DNA of 64,000 nucleotides from Aureimonas psammosilenae (GTDB taxonomy: Bacteria; Pseudomonadota; Alphaproteobacteria; Rhizobiales; Rhizobiaceae): positions 372,001 through 436,000 of the forward strand of contig NZ_WEZG01000001.1 of the NCBI RefSeq assembly GCF_009176975.1, written 5' to 3'. Below the pieces are notes generated by a model, which worked only from the letters and a program-made list of their open reading frames with translations, was not told the DNA's origin and made no database searches. Position numbers and translations under genes: made by a program. Below are positions 26,433 through 34,633 of this stretch, in pieces. Every line of letters begins with the position of its first letter. Position 1 is the first letter of the stretch.

Positions 26433-27734
26433 TCAAGAACGGGCCGCCGCCGCTTCCAGGAGCGAACGGCCGAGGAAATCTTGCGCGTCGCGCACGCCAG
26501 GCAGGGTGAAGAAGTAGCCGCCGCCGACCGGCTTGATGTATTCCTCCAGCGGTTCGCCATCGAGGCGCTTCTGGACGGTGATGAAGCCGGCTTCGAGATC
26601 GGCCTGATATGCGATGAACAGGAGGCCTTGGTCGAGCTGGCCGTTCTTGGTGACGCCGTTGGAATAGTTGAACGGCCGGCGCAGGATGAGATTGGCCTCA
26701 GAGCCATGGTTGCGCGGATTGGCGAGCCGGATGTGGGAATCCATCGCGGTCGTCGCCCCGTCGGGATCGCGCCCGAAATCCGGCACGTCGCTTTCGGTCT
26801 TGCCGTCGAAGGGAGCGCCGCTCGCCTTGCGCCGCCCGACGATGCGTTCCTGCTCGGCCAGCGGCGTCCTGTCCCAGCGCTCCACGAAATTGCGGATGAT
26901 GCGCACGGCCTGATAGGTGCCGTCCGCCGTCCAGCGGGGCTCCGTCCCATCGTCAGCCCCGACCCAGACGACGCGCTCCATCTCGGTCGCATCGCCCGAG
27001 TTCGGATTGGCCGAGCCGTCGCGGAAGCCGAGAAGGTTGCGGGCGCTTTCCGAGGCTCCGTCCGGCCGGGGCGGCAGGATCGGCACGGTGCCTTCCTGCT
27101 TCCAGCGGATCACCATCAGATCGGGCAGCGACTTGATGACGTCGCGCAGGGCATGGATCGTCGCGTCCGGCGTGTTGGCGCAGATCTGAAGCGACAGGTC
27201 GCCGTGGCAGAGGTCGGCGTTCAGCGCGTCGTTGCGAAACTTCGTCATGCGCTGGAGGCGCGCCGGCTTCAACGGCGCCAGCCATTCGCGATCATGGAAG
27301 AAGGAGGCGCCGAGCGAAACGGTGACCGTCAGGCTGTCCGGCGCGATCACCGGCCCCAGAATGCCGGAATCGGCGGGTGGAAGCTTCGGGTCGAGTTCAG
27401 GCACGGTGCCGCCTTCGGCAAGGAAACGGCAGCGTTCGGTGAGAACGCGGAAAAGCCGCTCCACCTCTTCCGGAGACTTCGCCAGAACGTCGAAGGCGGC
27501 GATCATGCCGGCCGCCGGGCGCGGGGTGACGATGCCCGCTTGATGTTTGCCCGAGAAAGGGACGGAAGAGCGCGCCTTATCGCTTTCGGGCGCGTCCGCG
27601 ACTTGGGCCTCTCGGGCGCTGGCCCTGTGGGGGCAGAGGCCGAGGCCCGCCGCCGCCACGGCCCCGCCGGCCGCGCCCCAAAGGAGACCCCGCCGGCTGG
27701 TGTGCATCCGCTCGTTCTTCACCACGTGTCCCAT
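26433..27734 (-). CDS. efeB: Dyp-type haem peroxidase EfeB (Tat-exported)
   Basis: EfeB is a periplasmic dye-decolorising haem peroxidase that works with EfeU/EfeO in iron uptake. It has 433 residues. A twin-arginine signal is visible in the first 45 residues ([13 protein letters not shown], ending near RASA). Dyp motifs are [11 protein letters not shown] with the catalytic Asp and Arg, and the proximal region [21 protein letters not shown]. The start ATG 27734 overlaps the efeO stop by one base (TGATG); a second ATG nine codons in is also possible. The protein order matches canonical efeUOB operons. Confidence 0.93.
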   Translation of the reverse strand: MGHVVKNERMHTSRRGLLWGAAGGAVAAAGLGLCPHRASAREAQVADAPESDKARSSVPFSGKHQAGIVTPRPAAGMIAAFDVLAKSPEEVERLFRVLTERCRFLAEGGTVPELDPKLPPADSGILGPVIAPDSLTVTVSLGASFFHDREWLAPLKPARLQRMTKFRNDALNADLCHGDLSLQICANTPDATIHALRDVIKSLPDLMVIRWKQEGTVPILPPRPDGASESARNLLGFRDGSANPNSGDATEMERVVWVGADDGTEPRWTADGTYQAVRIIRNFVERWDRTPLAEQERIVGRRKASGAPFDGKTESDVPDFGRDPDGATTAMDSHIRLANPRNHGSEANLILRRPFNYSNGVTKNGQLDQGLLFIAYQADLEAGFITVQKRLDGEPLEEYIKPVGGGYFFTLPGVRDAQDFLGRSLLEAAAARS

Positions 27735-28936
27735 CAGGCGCCGTCCGCGTCCATGCCGACGGCAAGGTTCAGGGCGGCGAGCGCCTCGGCCGCGGCTTTC
27801 GCCTTCTGGCTCAGATCGGTGCGGGCGGCCGCATCGACCGTGTCGAAGCCGGGATAACCGTTCGGGCCCTCGAGCGCCTTCACCGCCGCGCCGAGCGCCG
27901 CAAGTTTCTCCTCGGCCTCCTTCGTCTTTTCCGGCGCGTTCTCCTTTGTCACCGGCTTCAGGAGGGCCACGATCTTGGCGATGCCGGCGACTTCCGCCTC
28001 GATGTCGGGAAGATCGGTGTGGGCGTAGAGGTTCTCGCCGGCCGGGATGCGCGTTTCCGCCAGCGCTTCGAGCTGGCGCACCGCGCCATCGCCCATGTCG
28101 TTCGGAGCCAGGCGAAGGGCGCGAAGCCTTTCCTTCAACGCGCCCGCGTCCTCGACGAGCTTCGCGGAAACAGGGGCGAGGCCATCCAGACTGTTTTTCG
28201 CGAAAAGCCCGTATTCGATGCGGTGGAAGCCCGTGAAGGCCGGATCGGCTTCGCGCTTTTCCAGATAGGTCGCCACCGGATCGATGGCGCTGTCGAGATC
28301 GGCGAACCGGCCCGCGACGGGCGCGATGCGCAAGTAAGGCGCACGGGCCGCAGCGAGGAGTTCGCGCGATTTTCCCATGTCGCCGGCCTCCATCGCCGCG
28401 TCGAGCGCGCTCGCGGCCTTCGCGAACTCGTTCGCTTGGAGGCTGAGGTAAACGCGATATTCGGCGAGCGGCCCGATAAAGGCGACGAGTTCCGGCCGCG
28501 CGCCGCCCGTTTCCGTGCCGGGCGTCACCGTCAACGTGCCGCGCGGATTGGAAAGAAGGCCGCAGGTAATGGCGTATCCACCGGGGCGCAGCTTGGCGCC
28601 GAGTGTCTGGGACAGGCCGGGGGCGATGTTCTCGCGCTCTTCCACCACCATCACGCCGTCGAGGATTTCCCATTCCACCGCGCGCGTCGTGGCATTCACG
28701 ATGCGGAACTGGGCTCTGCCCGCCGGCACCGACAGCGCGTTCGGCTCGCACCGGCCATCGCGAAGGGTCACCGTCACCGCGTTGCCGCCGTCATCCTTCG
28801 CCGCGCCCGCCCGCATGGAAGCGAAAGCAAAGGCCGCGCCGCCCGCCAGCATCAGGCAGGCCGCCCCGGCGAGCGCCCAGACCATGACGCGCTTGTTCGG
28901 CCCTGCGGCGGTGGGCTTTGGGGAAAGATCCGACAT
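27734..28936 (-). CDS. efeO: EfeO iron-uptake protein with cupredoxin and imelysin domains
   Basis: This 400-residue periplasmic protein binds iron for the EfeU permease. It has an uncleaved anchor or signal helix at about 17-42, a cupredoxin-like domain at about 50-140 (VTVTLRDGRCEPNALSVPAG, YAITCGLLSNPRGTLTV), then the M75 domain at about 150-395 with GFHRIEYGLF. This is the full-length EfeO layout, in contrast to the short EfeM-like protein two genes later. It starts 10 bases before efeU's stop side of the operon (gap of 9 bases) and overlaps efeB by one base. Confidence 0.92.
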   Translation of the reverse strand: MSDLSPKPTAAGPNKRVMVWALAGAACLMLAGGAAFAFASMRAGAAKDDGGNAVTVTLRDGRCEPNALSVPAGRAQFRIVNATTRAVEWEILDGVMVVEERENIAPGLSQTLGAKLRPGGYAITCGLLSNPRGTLTVTPGTETGGARPELVAFIGPLAEYRVYLSLQANEFAKAASALDAAMEAGDMGKSRELLAAARAPYLRIAPVAGRFADLDSAIDPVATYLEKREADPAFTGFHRIEYGLFAKNSLDGLAPVSAKLVEDAGALKERLRALRLAPNDMGDGAVRQLEALAETRIPAGENLYAHTDLPDIEAEVAGIAKIVALLKPVTKENAPEKTKEAEEKLAALGAAVKALEGPNGYPGFDTVDAAARTDLSQKAKAAAEALAALNLAVGMDADGA

Positions 28937-28945
28937 GAAGCCTCC

Positions 28946-29794
28946 TCAGCGAAGGGCCGGCGCGCGAGCGGCTCGGCGCGAGGGATGAGCGGTTCCGGCC
29001 GGACGCAGAAACAGGAACAGCGAGGTCGCCAGGAACACGGCGTAGAGGATCAGTTCGCCGACGCGCGGATCGTCCATATAGCCGAAGAGGCCGGCCAGGA
29101 TCGTGCCGGCGACCCCGTCTTCGGGAAGGACGCCGTTGAGGTCCACGACGACTTCCTGAAGGCTGTTCCAAAGACCGGCCTCGTGGAAATGGCGCAGCGA
29201 GCCGGCGAGAAGGCCGGCGGCAACGAACAGGATGAAGATGCCGGTCCACCGGAAGAAGCGCTTGAGATCGAGCTTCACGCCGCCGGCATAGATCGCGAAC
29301 CCGAGCGCCACGGAAACGAGAAGGCCGGCCAAGGCCCCAAGCGGCGCGCCGGGGCCGGGGCTCTGCTGGAAAAGGGCAAGGAGAAAGAACACCGATTCCA
29401 GCCCTTCGCGCGCCACTGCGAAGAAAACGAGACCGACCAGCGCGAGCCCGCTGCCGCCGGCATTCGTCATCGCCGCTTCGATGGAGGAATGGAGGTCCGA
29501 CTTGATGGACCGCGCCGCCTTGCGCATCCAGAGAACCATGGAGGTCAGGATCGCGACGGCGATGAGCCCCACCACGGCCTCGAAGAGTTCCTGCGTTCTT
29601 TGCGGAAACTCGGCGCTGGCGAGCTGAAGGCCGGCGCCGACGAAGAGCGCGAGCGCCACCGCGAGGAAGATGCCCGTCCAGACCGCCGGCATCCATCCCG
29701 CGCGGCCGGTGCGCGACAGGTAGCCTGCCACGATGCCGACGATCAGAGCCGCTTCCAGCCCTTCGCGGAGCATGATCAGGAATGGAACGAGCAT
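28946..29794 (-). CDS. efeU: Iron permease EfeU (FTR1 family)
   Basis: EfeU is an inner-membrane ferrous/ferric iron permease of 282 residues and about seven helices. The two REGLE motifs that bind iron are intact (LREGLEAALIVG at about 9-20 and AREGLESVFFLL at about 140). The start ATG at 29794 (MLVPFLIM) follows GAGGAG-like sequence. The frame extends 14 codons further upstream but that part is not membrane-like. It is the first gene of the efeU-efeO-efeB-efeM operon, with an Irr-box-like site 92 bases upstream. Confidence 0.93.
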   Translation of the reverse strand: MLVPFLIMLREGLEAALIVGIVAGYLSRTGRAGWMPAVWTGIFLAVALALFVGAGLQLASAEFPQRTQELFEAVVGLIAVAILTSMVLWMRKAARSIKSDLHSSIEAAMTNAGGSGLALVGLVFFAVAREGLESVFFLLALFQQSPGPGAPLGALAGLLVSVALGFAIYAGGVKLDLKRFFRWTGIFILFVAAGLLAGSLRHFHEAGLWNSLQEVVVDLNGVLPEDGVAGTILAGLFGYMDDPRVGELILYAVFLATSLFLFLRPAGTAHPSRRAARAPALR

Positions 29795-29885
29795 CGAGGA
29801 GATCCGCGAGGGTTGACGGGACGTGCCGGCCGCCAAGCCGTGGCGATCTCATAATCCTTTCCCAAAAACTCAGCAATCGCTGTGT

Positions 29886-29902
29886 TCTGGAACTGTTCTA
29901 AA
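29886..29902 (-). promoter_or_regulatory. Irr-box (ICE)-like site upstream of efeU
   Basis: Read on the minus strand this 17-base site is TTTAGAACAGTTCCAGA. The rhizobial iron control element consensus is TTTAGAA-N3-TTCTAAA; the left half matches 7/7 and the right half 5/7. Location before an iron-uptake operon supports regulation by Irr, a haem-dependent Fur-family protein of alphaproteobacteria. Confidence 0.55.
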
Positions 29903-30023
29903 CCGATCGCGCTACAATTAGGCTTTTGCGGCTCGATCAATGGAGGGATCGAGACCCGATCCGCGCGGTTTTCGGCAAGTCGCAGGGTTGGCGAAAGGTC
30001 GCGGTGCTGTGATTCCACCTTGC

Positions 30024-30049
30024 GGAACCTTCCCGTTGGGACAACGTAA
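30024..30049 (+). promoter_or_regulatory. EcfG-like (general stress) promoter candidate
   Basis: GGAAC (30024-30028), a 16-base spacer and CGTAA (30045-30049) resemble the alphaproteobacterial EcfG promoter GGAAC-N16/17-CGTT. The -10 has one mismatch. It lies 42 bases upstream of the first possible start of a tiny membrane protein gene. Confidence 0.4.
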
Positions 30050-30090
30050 CCGGAAGGTAAAGTTCGAGCAATTCGAGAAAGCAAAGCGAA

Positions 30091-30261
30091 ATGGCCTACG
30101 TCCATAGTGCCGGCAGAGAAAAGAGCCGCAGGACGCGAGACATGATCGTCGCTCAGGATGCCAAGACGTTTCAGGACCCGATCTCCGGTGTCACGATCCG
30201 TCTGACCGCTGTCGCGATCTGCGCGAGTTTCTGGGTCGGTGTCGCCTACTACCTCATCTGA
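30091..30261 (+). CDS. Small single-helix membrane protein (56 residues; possibly 39)
   Basis: This short open frame has one hydrophobic segment at the C-terminus (RLTAVAICASFWVGVAYYLI), right up to the stop, and a polar N-terminus. Two starts are possible: ATG 30091 (56 residues, weak ribosome site) or ATG 30142 (39 residues, AGGA about ten bases upstream). The second gives MIVAQDAKTFQDPISGV before the helix and looks more natural. It follows an EcfG-like promoter, so it may belong to the general stress regulon. I know no family for it. Small C-tail-anchored proteins often modulate larger membrane complexes, but that is speculation here. Confidence 0.5.
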   Translation: MAYVHSAGREKSRRTRDMIVAQDAKTFQDPISGVTIRLTAVAICASFWVGVAYYLI

Positions 30262-30415
30262 GGCGGGGCGAGGCGAAGAGGTTAAGGACGCTTAAGCGCG
30301 CCATCCGGGAGGGGTGCGACGGCGAGGGGGAGCGATTGGGCGGCTCGGCGACCGCCTGAAGGTGGATTTTCCGGTCGGCCCGTGATCCGCGCAGAAACGC
30401 TTCCGCTCAAACGAA

Positions 30416-30446
30416 AACCGGCGGCGATCCGAAGATCCCGCCGGTT
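30416..30446 (-). terminator. Intrinsic terminator for the ExoY-like gene
   Basis: Arms AACCGGCGG (30416-30424) and CCGCCGGTT (30438-30446) form a 9-bp hairpin. On the minus strand it is followed by TTTTCGTTTG, 29 bases beyond the sugar transferase stop. Confidence 0.75.
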
Positions 30447-30474
30447 CGAGGAAAGCTTGGGAGTTCGAGAAAGT

Positions 30475-31146
30475 TCAGCAGCTTCCTTCGCGCTTCAGCA
30501 CCACCAGCGCGGTGCGGGCGAGGATCTTGATGTCGGAGCCGAAGCCCCAGCCCTGTACATAGCGGGTGTCGAGTTCGACGCGCTGCGCATAGGAGGTATC
30601 GCTGCGGCCGCTGACCTGCCAAAGGCCCGTGACGCCCGGACGCCCGGCGACGTAGTAGCTGAAGCGATCTTCGTAACGCTCGACCTCTTCCGCCACGATC
30701 GGACGCGGGCCGACGAGGCTCATCTCGCCGCGCAGGACGTTGAAGAGCTGCGGCAGTTCGTCGAGGCTGGAAACGCGCAGGATGCGACCGATGCCGGTGA
30801 TGCGCGGATCGTCCTTCAGCTTGCGGGTCAGTTCCCATTCGGTGCGGGCCGCCGGCGAGGACGCCAGATGCCGTTCCAGGGCTTCGGCGGAGTTCACCAC
30901 CATCGAGCGGAACTTCAGGCACTTGAAGCGACGGCCGTCGTAGCCGATGCGTGTATGACCGAAGAAGATCGGGCCCGGATCGCGAATCCAGATCGCCGCC
31001 GCGATGATCAGAAGGATCGGCGCGAAGAACAGGATCAGGAGGCTGGCCACGACGACATCGAAGGCCCGCTTGGCGGAGCCGCCCGTCGGATTGCGTCGTG
31101 CCCCAAGGGCCGACGACGAGTCGACGTAGGCTTCAGTCGCAGACAT
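30475..31146 (-). CDS. ExoY-like polyprenyl-phosphate sugar-1-phosphate transferase
   Basis: This enzyme loads the first sugar phosphate onto the undecaprenyl carrier to begin exopolysaccharide repeat synthesis. The 223-residue protein has one N-terminal membrane segment (about 30-52, VVVASLLILFFAPILLIIAA) and the catalytic C-terminal domain with KCLKFRSMVVNSAE, SLDELPQLFNVLRGEMSLVGPRP and PGVTGLWQVSGRSD. It lacks the extra N-terminal helices and nucleotide-binding domain of large WbaP/ExoE types, so it is ExoY-like. No other polysaccharide polymerisation genes are adjacent; the sugar epimerase at 31.7 kb is the only likely partner here. Confidence 0.9.
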   Translation of the reverse strand: MSATEAYVDSSSALGARRNPTGGSAKRAFDVVVASLLILFFAPILLIIAAAIWIRDPGPIFFGHTRIGYDGRRFKCLKFRSMVVNSAEALERHLASSPAARTEWELTRKLKDDPRITGIGRILRVSSLDELPQLFNVLRGEMSLVGPRPIVAEEVERYEDRFSYYVAGRPGVTGLWQVSGRSDTSYAQRVELDTRYVQGWGFGSDIKILARTALVVLKREGSC

Positions 31147-31178
31147 TTTCGCCTCATCCGCTTAATCGATTATTAAGT

Positions 31179-31208
31179 ACCGAAGGGGATATCGCCTCGG
31201 TTTTTTTT
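31179..31208 (+). terminator. Terminator-like hairpin with T8 tail, antisense to exoY leader
   Basis: ACCGA...TCGGT arms plus two inner G-C pairs form a stem followed directly by eight Ts (31201-31208). It reads rightward, although no annotated plus-strand gene ends here. It lies within the upstream leader of the leftward ExoY-like gene. Confidence 0.5.
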
Positions 31209-31621
31209 GTGCAACTGCGAAATGCATTTTGCCAACCAAACAAGGGGGGCTTATCCCTTGGCATGGTTACTTTTTTTGGGAATTTCTCACTTCAGGTCAT
31301 GCCTTCGATTGACATCATTCCGACGTGATCCACCTTCATGTGAGCGACTAGCTCCTTTGGACTAAACCTCTGTCTTCGCACCGGTTATTCGAAGAAACAG
31401 GTCTTCGAGGTCTGCAATTGGTCCACTATTCACGACGACTGTCTTAACGTTCCATGAACGGCCGAGTGAAAGTTCAAGCCATGACTTTGGTGCATGGCAG
31501 CAATGCGATTGCTGAAGGCCTTACTGGGAAATCAAAAGCTTCCGCCGAGTCATGATGCGGGGACAGGGCCGTGGTGAAGCCTGAACCGACGCTCTGCGAC
31601 TTCAAAACACGTCTTCACCGC

Positions 31622-31649
31622 TTGACCCTTCGGTTTGCCTCCTTAATAC
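31622..31649 (+). promoter_or_regulatory. Promoter candidate for the epimerase gene
   Basis: TTGACC (31622-31627) and TAATAC (31644-31649) are separated by 16 bases, a near-consensus housekeeping promoter about 59 bases before the GTG start at 31708. Confidence 0.5.
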
Positions 31650-31707
31650 CACTTAACGAAATTGACGCCTTGCGAAGGCGAAGGCGTCGGATGAATGAGG
31701 GGTTGAG

Positions 31708-32673
31708 GTGAAGGGTACGATCGTCTTCGGCGGTGCCGGATTTATTGGAACTCACCTGCTGCGGTCCCTTTCGGAGCGCGGAGGGAATGTCCGGCTGATC
31801 AGCGTCGACGTGGCCGACCCCACCGAAAGCGTTCCGGGCGTGGAATATGTGCGCCACGATATTCGGCGCCCGATCCCCGATGGGCTCGGGCAAGGCATCG
31901 ACCGCATCTATAATCTGGCCGCCGTGCACCGCACGCCGGGCCATCCCGCCCATGAATATTACGACACGAATGTCGCAGGCGCGGTCAGCATCTGCGCTTT
32001 CGCCCGTCAGAACGATATCAACGAACTCTTCTTCACGAGTTCCATCGCGGTTTACGGGCCGGGCGAGGACCGCAAGCTCGAGACCACCACCCCGACGCCC
32101 AAATCCGACTACGGCTATTCCAAGCTTCTGGCCGAAACCGTCCAGCGGGAATGGGCCGAAGGCGATGAAAGGCGCAAGCTCGTCATCGTCCGCCCGGCCG
32201 TGATCTTCGGCAAGGGCGAGAAGGGCAACTTCACGCGGCTCGCCGCCGCCCTTCGTCGCGGCATCTTCCTTTACCCCGGCCGGCGGGACACGGTGAAAAG
32301 CTGCGGTTATGTCGGCGAGCTTGTCCGGACCATGGATTTCACCATGGACCGGCCGGAACGCCTGATCATCTACAACTTCTGCTATCCGACGCATTACACC
32401 ATCGAGGACATCTGCCGCACCTTCGGCGAGGTGGCGGGCCTTCCCGCGCCGCGCGGCACCATTCCCCACGGCGCGATGAACGCGGCGGCGTTGCCTTTCG
32501 AACTGATCTCGCGCATCGGCATCAACAACAGCATCGACCGCCAGCGCATCTCGAAGCTGGTGAAATCCACCAATGTCGAGCCCGGCTATCTCAATGGGGC
32601 CGGATATCGTTTCGAGACCGATCTTGCCGAAGCGATCCGGCGTTGGCGGGTCGACAATCCCGAACTCGCCTGA
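31708..32673 (+). CDS. NAD-dependent sugar epimerase/dehydratase (extended SDR)
   Basis: This enzyme acts on a nucleotide sugar and has 321 residues. It has the Rossmann motif GGAGFIGTHL at residues 7-16 and the catalytic SDR motif YGYSKLLAE (YxxxK) near residue 135, with upstream FFTSSIAVYG providing the Ser/Thr. The start is a GTG at 31708 preceded by GAGGGG. It probably provides an activated sugar for surface polysaccharide, given the ExoY-like gene upstream and the secretion genes downstream, but its exact substrate cannot be read. Confidence 0.85.
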   Translation: MKGTIVFGGAGFIGTHLLRSLSERGGNVRLISVDVADPTESVPGVEYVRHDIRRPIPDGLGQGIDRIYNLAAVHRTPGHPAHEYYDTNVAGAVSICAFARQNDINELFFTSSIAVYGPGEDRKLETTTPTPKSDYGYSKLLAETVQREWAEGDERRKLVIVRPAVIFGKGEKGNFTRLAAALRRGIFLYPGRRDTVKSCGYVGELVRTMDFTMDRPERLIIYNFCYPTHYTIEDICRTFGEVAGLPAPRGTIPHGAMNAAALPFELISRIGINNSIDRQRISKLVKSTNVEPGYLNGAGYRFETDLAEAIRRWRVDNPELA

Positions 32674-32863
32674 TCGCAAAGTCCTCCGGCGCTATCATAC
32701 GGGCGGAGAACGCGAATCCCGCCCGGTGCGAATTTCGTTCGTTGACGAATTTTTCAAGCGTCTCGGCATAGGCTCCTTTCGCGGCCCGACCTTGTCGGCC
32801 GACGGCATGGGCACTCGATACCTGATGTGAATTCGAGCCGGCCCGAAGCGAGGAGCGCCCTTC

Positions 32864-34633
32864 GTGACGGATAATTCGCGGGCAATGCCTTCCGACGGGA
32901 AGGGCGAACTCGGCGCGGCCCTGCGCACATGCCGCTCGGCCTTTCTGGGCGTGGCCGTTCTCAGCGGCCTGATGAACGTTCTCTACCTCACCGGCTCGTT
33001 CTTCATGCTGGAGGTCTACGACCGCGTGCTGCCGAGCCGCAGCGTGCCGACGCTGGTGGGGCTGGCGATCATCGCGCTGGTTCTCTACGCCTTCCAGGGC
33101 GTCGTGGATGTCCTGCGCGGACGCATCCTCACCCGCATCGGCGGCGCGATCGACGACGCGCTCGGCGCCCGCGTGTTTCAGGCGGTGACGCGCCTGCCCT
33201 TGTCGAGCGGCGGGGTGGACAGCGTTCAGCCCTCGCGCGATCTCGATCAGGTCCGCGGTTTCCTGTCCGGGCTCGGGCCGACGGCGCTGTTCGATCTGCC
33301 CTGGATGCCCCTTTATCTCGCGATCTGCTTCGCCTTCCACCCGGCGATCGGCTGGACGGCGGTTGCCGGCGGCGTGATCCTCGTTGTTCTGACGCTTCTG
33401 ACCGAGCAGTTCACGCGCGGTCCGGTGAAGACGTCCATGCATCTCGGCCTGAAGCGCAACGCCATGGCAGAGGCCGGGCGGCGCAACGCCGAGGCGCTTC
33501 GGGCGCTCGGCATGGAACATCGCCTCGGCCGTCGCTGGAGCGCGCTGAACGAGACCTACAAGGAACACCAGCAGCAGGCGGCGGACGTGTCGAGCGCGCT
33601 CGGCTCCACCTCCAAGACGTTGCGCATGGTTCTTCAATCGGCGGTGCTCGCCGTCGGCGCCTATCTCGTGATCGAGGGGCAGGCGACCGCCGGCATCATC
33701 ATCGCAAGCTCCATCCTCACCTCCCGCGCGCTCGCCCCCGTGGAACTCGCCATCGGCCAATGGAAGAGCTTCGTGTCCACGCGCCAGAGCTGGAAGCGGC
33801 TCGATCAGGTGCTGCGCTCCGTGCCGGCCGATACGCGCGTCCTGGATCTGCCGAAGCCCGAACGGAGCCTGAGCCTGGAGAACGTCACGATCGCGGTTCC
33901 AGGCACTCGCTCGCTCGTGGTGCAGGACGTGTCGCTGCGCCTCAATGCCGGCCAGGGTCTCGGCGTGATCGGACAAAGCGCGTCCGGCAAGTCTTCCCTG
34001 GTGCGCGCCCTTGTCGGGGCCTGGGAGCCCGTGCGCGGCGAGGTGCGCCTCGACGGGGCGAGCCTCCGGCAATGGCCCGCCGACCGTCTCGGCCGCCATG
34101 TCGGCTATCTGCCCCAGGACGTGCAGCTTTTCGCCGGAACGATCGCCGAGAACATCGCGCGCTTCGATCCAGAAGCCTCCTCGGACGAGGTTGTCCTGGC
34201 CGCGCGCAAGGCCGGCGTCCACGACATGATCGTGCGGCTGAAGGACGGCTACGAGACCGAGATCGGGGAGGGCGGTCAGGCCCTTTCCGCCGGCCAGCGC
34301 CAGCGCATCGGCCTAGCGCGCGCGCTTTATGGCGATCCCTTCATCGTGGTTCTGGACGAGCCCAACTCCAATCTCGATGCCGAAGGCGAGGATGCGCTCG
34401 GACAGGCCATCATCTCGGTGCGTCTGCGCGGCGGCATCGCGGTGGTGGTCGCCCATCGCCCGAGCGCTCTGGCCGCGCTCGACATGGTTCTGGTGATGAA
34501 CGAGGGGCGGATGCAGGCCTTCGGGCCGAAGGAAGAGGTTCTCGGCCGCGTGCTGCGTCCGGTCGAACCGCAGCCCAGACCCGAACCCGTTCCCGAGCCA
34601 CGCGCCGTTCATTCCGTTGCCGGAGCCGCCTGA
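32864..34633 (+). CDS. Type I secretion system ABC transporter/ATPase (PrtD/PrsD-like)
   Basis: This inner-membrane exporter ATPase has 589 residues and no N-terminal C39 peptidase domain. The transmembrane domain (about 20-310) contains the family hallmark FMLEVYDRVLPSRSVPTLVGL. The ATPase domain has Walker A GQSASGKSSLVRAL, Q-loop YLPQDVQLFAGTI, signature LSAGQRQRIGLARAL, Walker B FIVVLDEPNSNLD and switch VVVAHRPSAL. The start is GTG 32864. Its stop overlaps the next gene's ATG by one base. It belongs to the PrtD/HasD/PrsD group that exports RTX-type or glycanase proteins. No substrate gene or TolC-like outer-membrane gene lies next to it. Confidence 0.9.
   Translation: MTDNSRAMPSDGKGELGAALRTCRSAFLGVAVLSGLMNVLYLTGSFFMLEVYDRVLPSRSVPTLVGLAIIALVLYAFQGVVDVLRGRILTRIGGAIDDALGARVFQAVTRLPLSSGGVDSVQPSRDLDQVRGFLSGLGPTALFDLPWMPLYLAICFAFHPAIGWTAVAGGVILVVLTLLTEQFTRGPVKTSMHLGLKRNAMAEAGRRNAEALRALGMEHRLGRRWSALNETYKEHQQQAADVSSALGSTSKTLRMVLQSAVLAVGAYLVIEGQATAGIIIASSILTSRALAPVELAIGQWKSFVSTRQSWKRLDQVLRSVPADTRVLDLPKPERSLSLENVTIAVPGTRSLVVQDVSLRLNAGQGLGVIGQSASGKSSLVRALVGAWEPVRGEVRLDGASLRQWPADRLGRHVGYLPQDVQLFAGTIAENIARFDPEASSDEVVLAARKAGVHDMIVRLKDGYETEIGEGGQALSAGQRQRIGLARALYGDPFIVVLDEPNSNLDAEGEDALGQAIISVRLRGGIAVVVAHRPSALAALDMVLVMNEGRMQAFGPKEEVLGRVLRPVEPQPRPEPVPEPRAVHSVAGAA

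Larger units (their letters stand above)
31147..31707. other. 561-base low-GC intergenic region
   Basis: This is the longest non-coding stretch in the window and clearly lower in GC than its surroundings. It holds the upstream region of the ExoY-like gene (minus), a plus-strand terminator-like hairpin with a T8 run at 31179-31208, and the promoter of the epimerase gene (near 31622-31649). No open frame in it has a ribosome site and plausible composition. An unrecognised regulatory RNA is possible. Confidence 0.5.
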
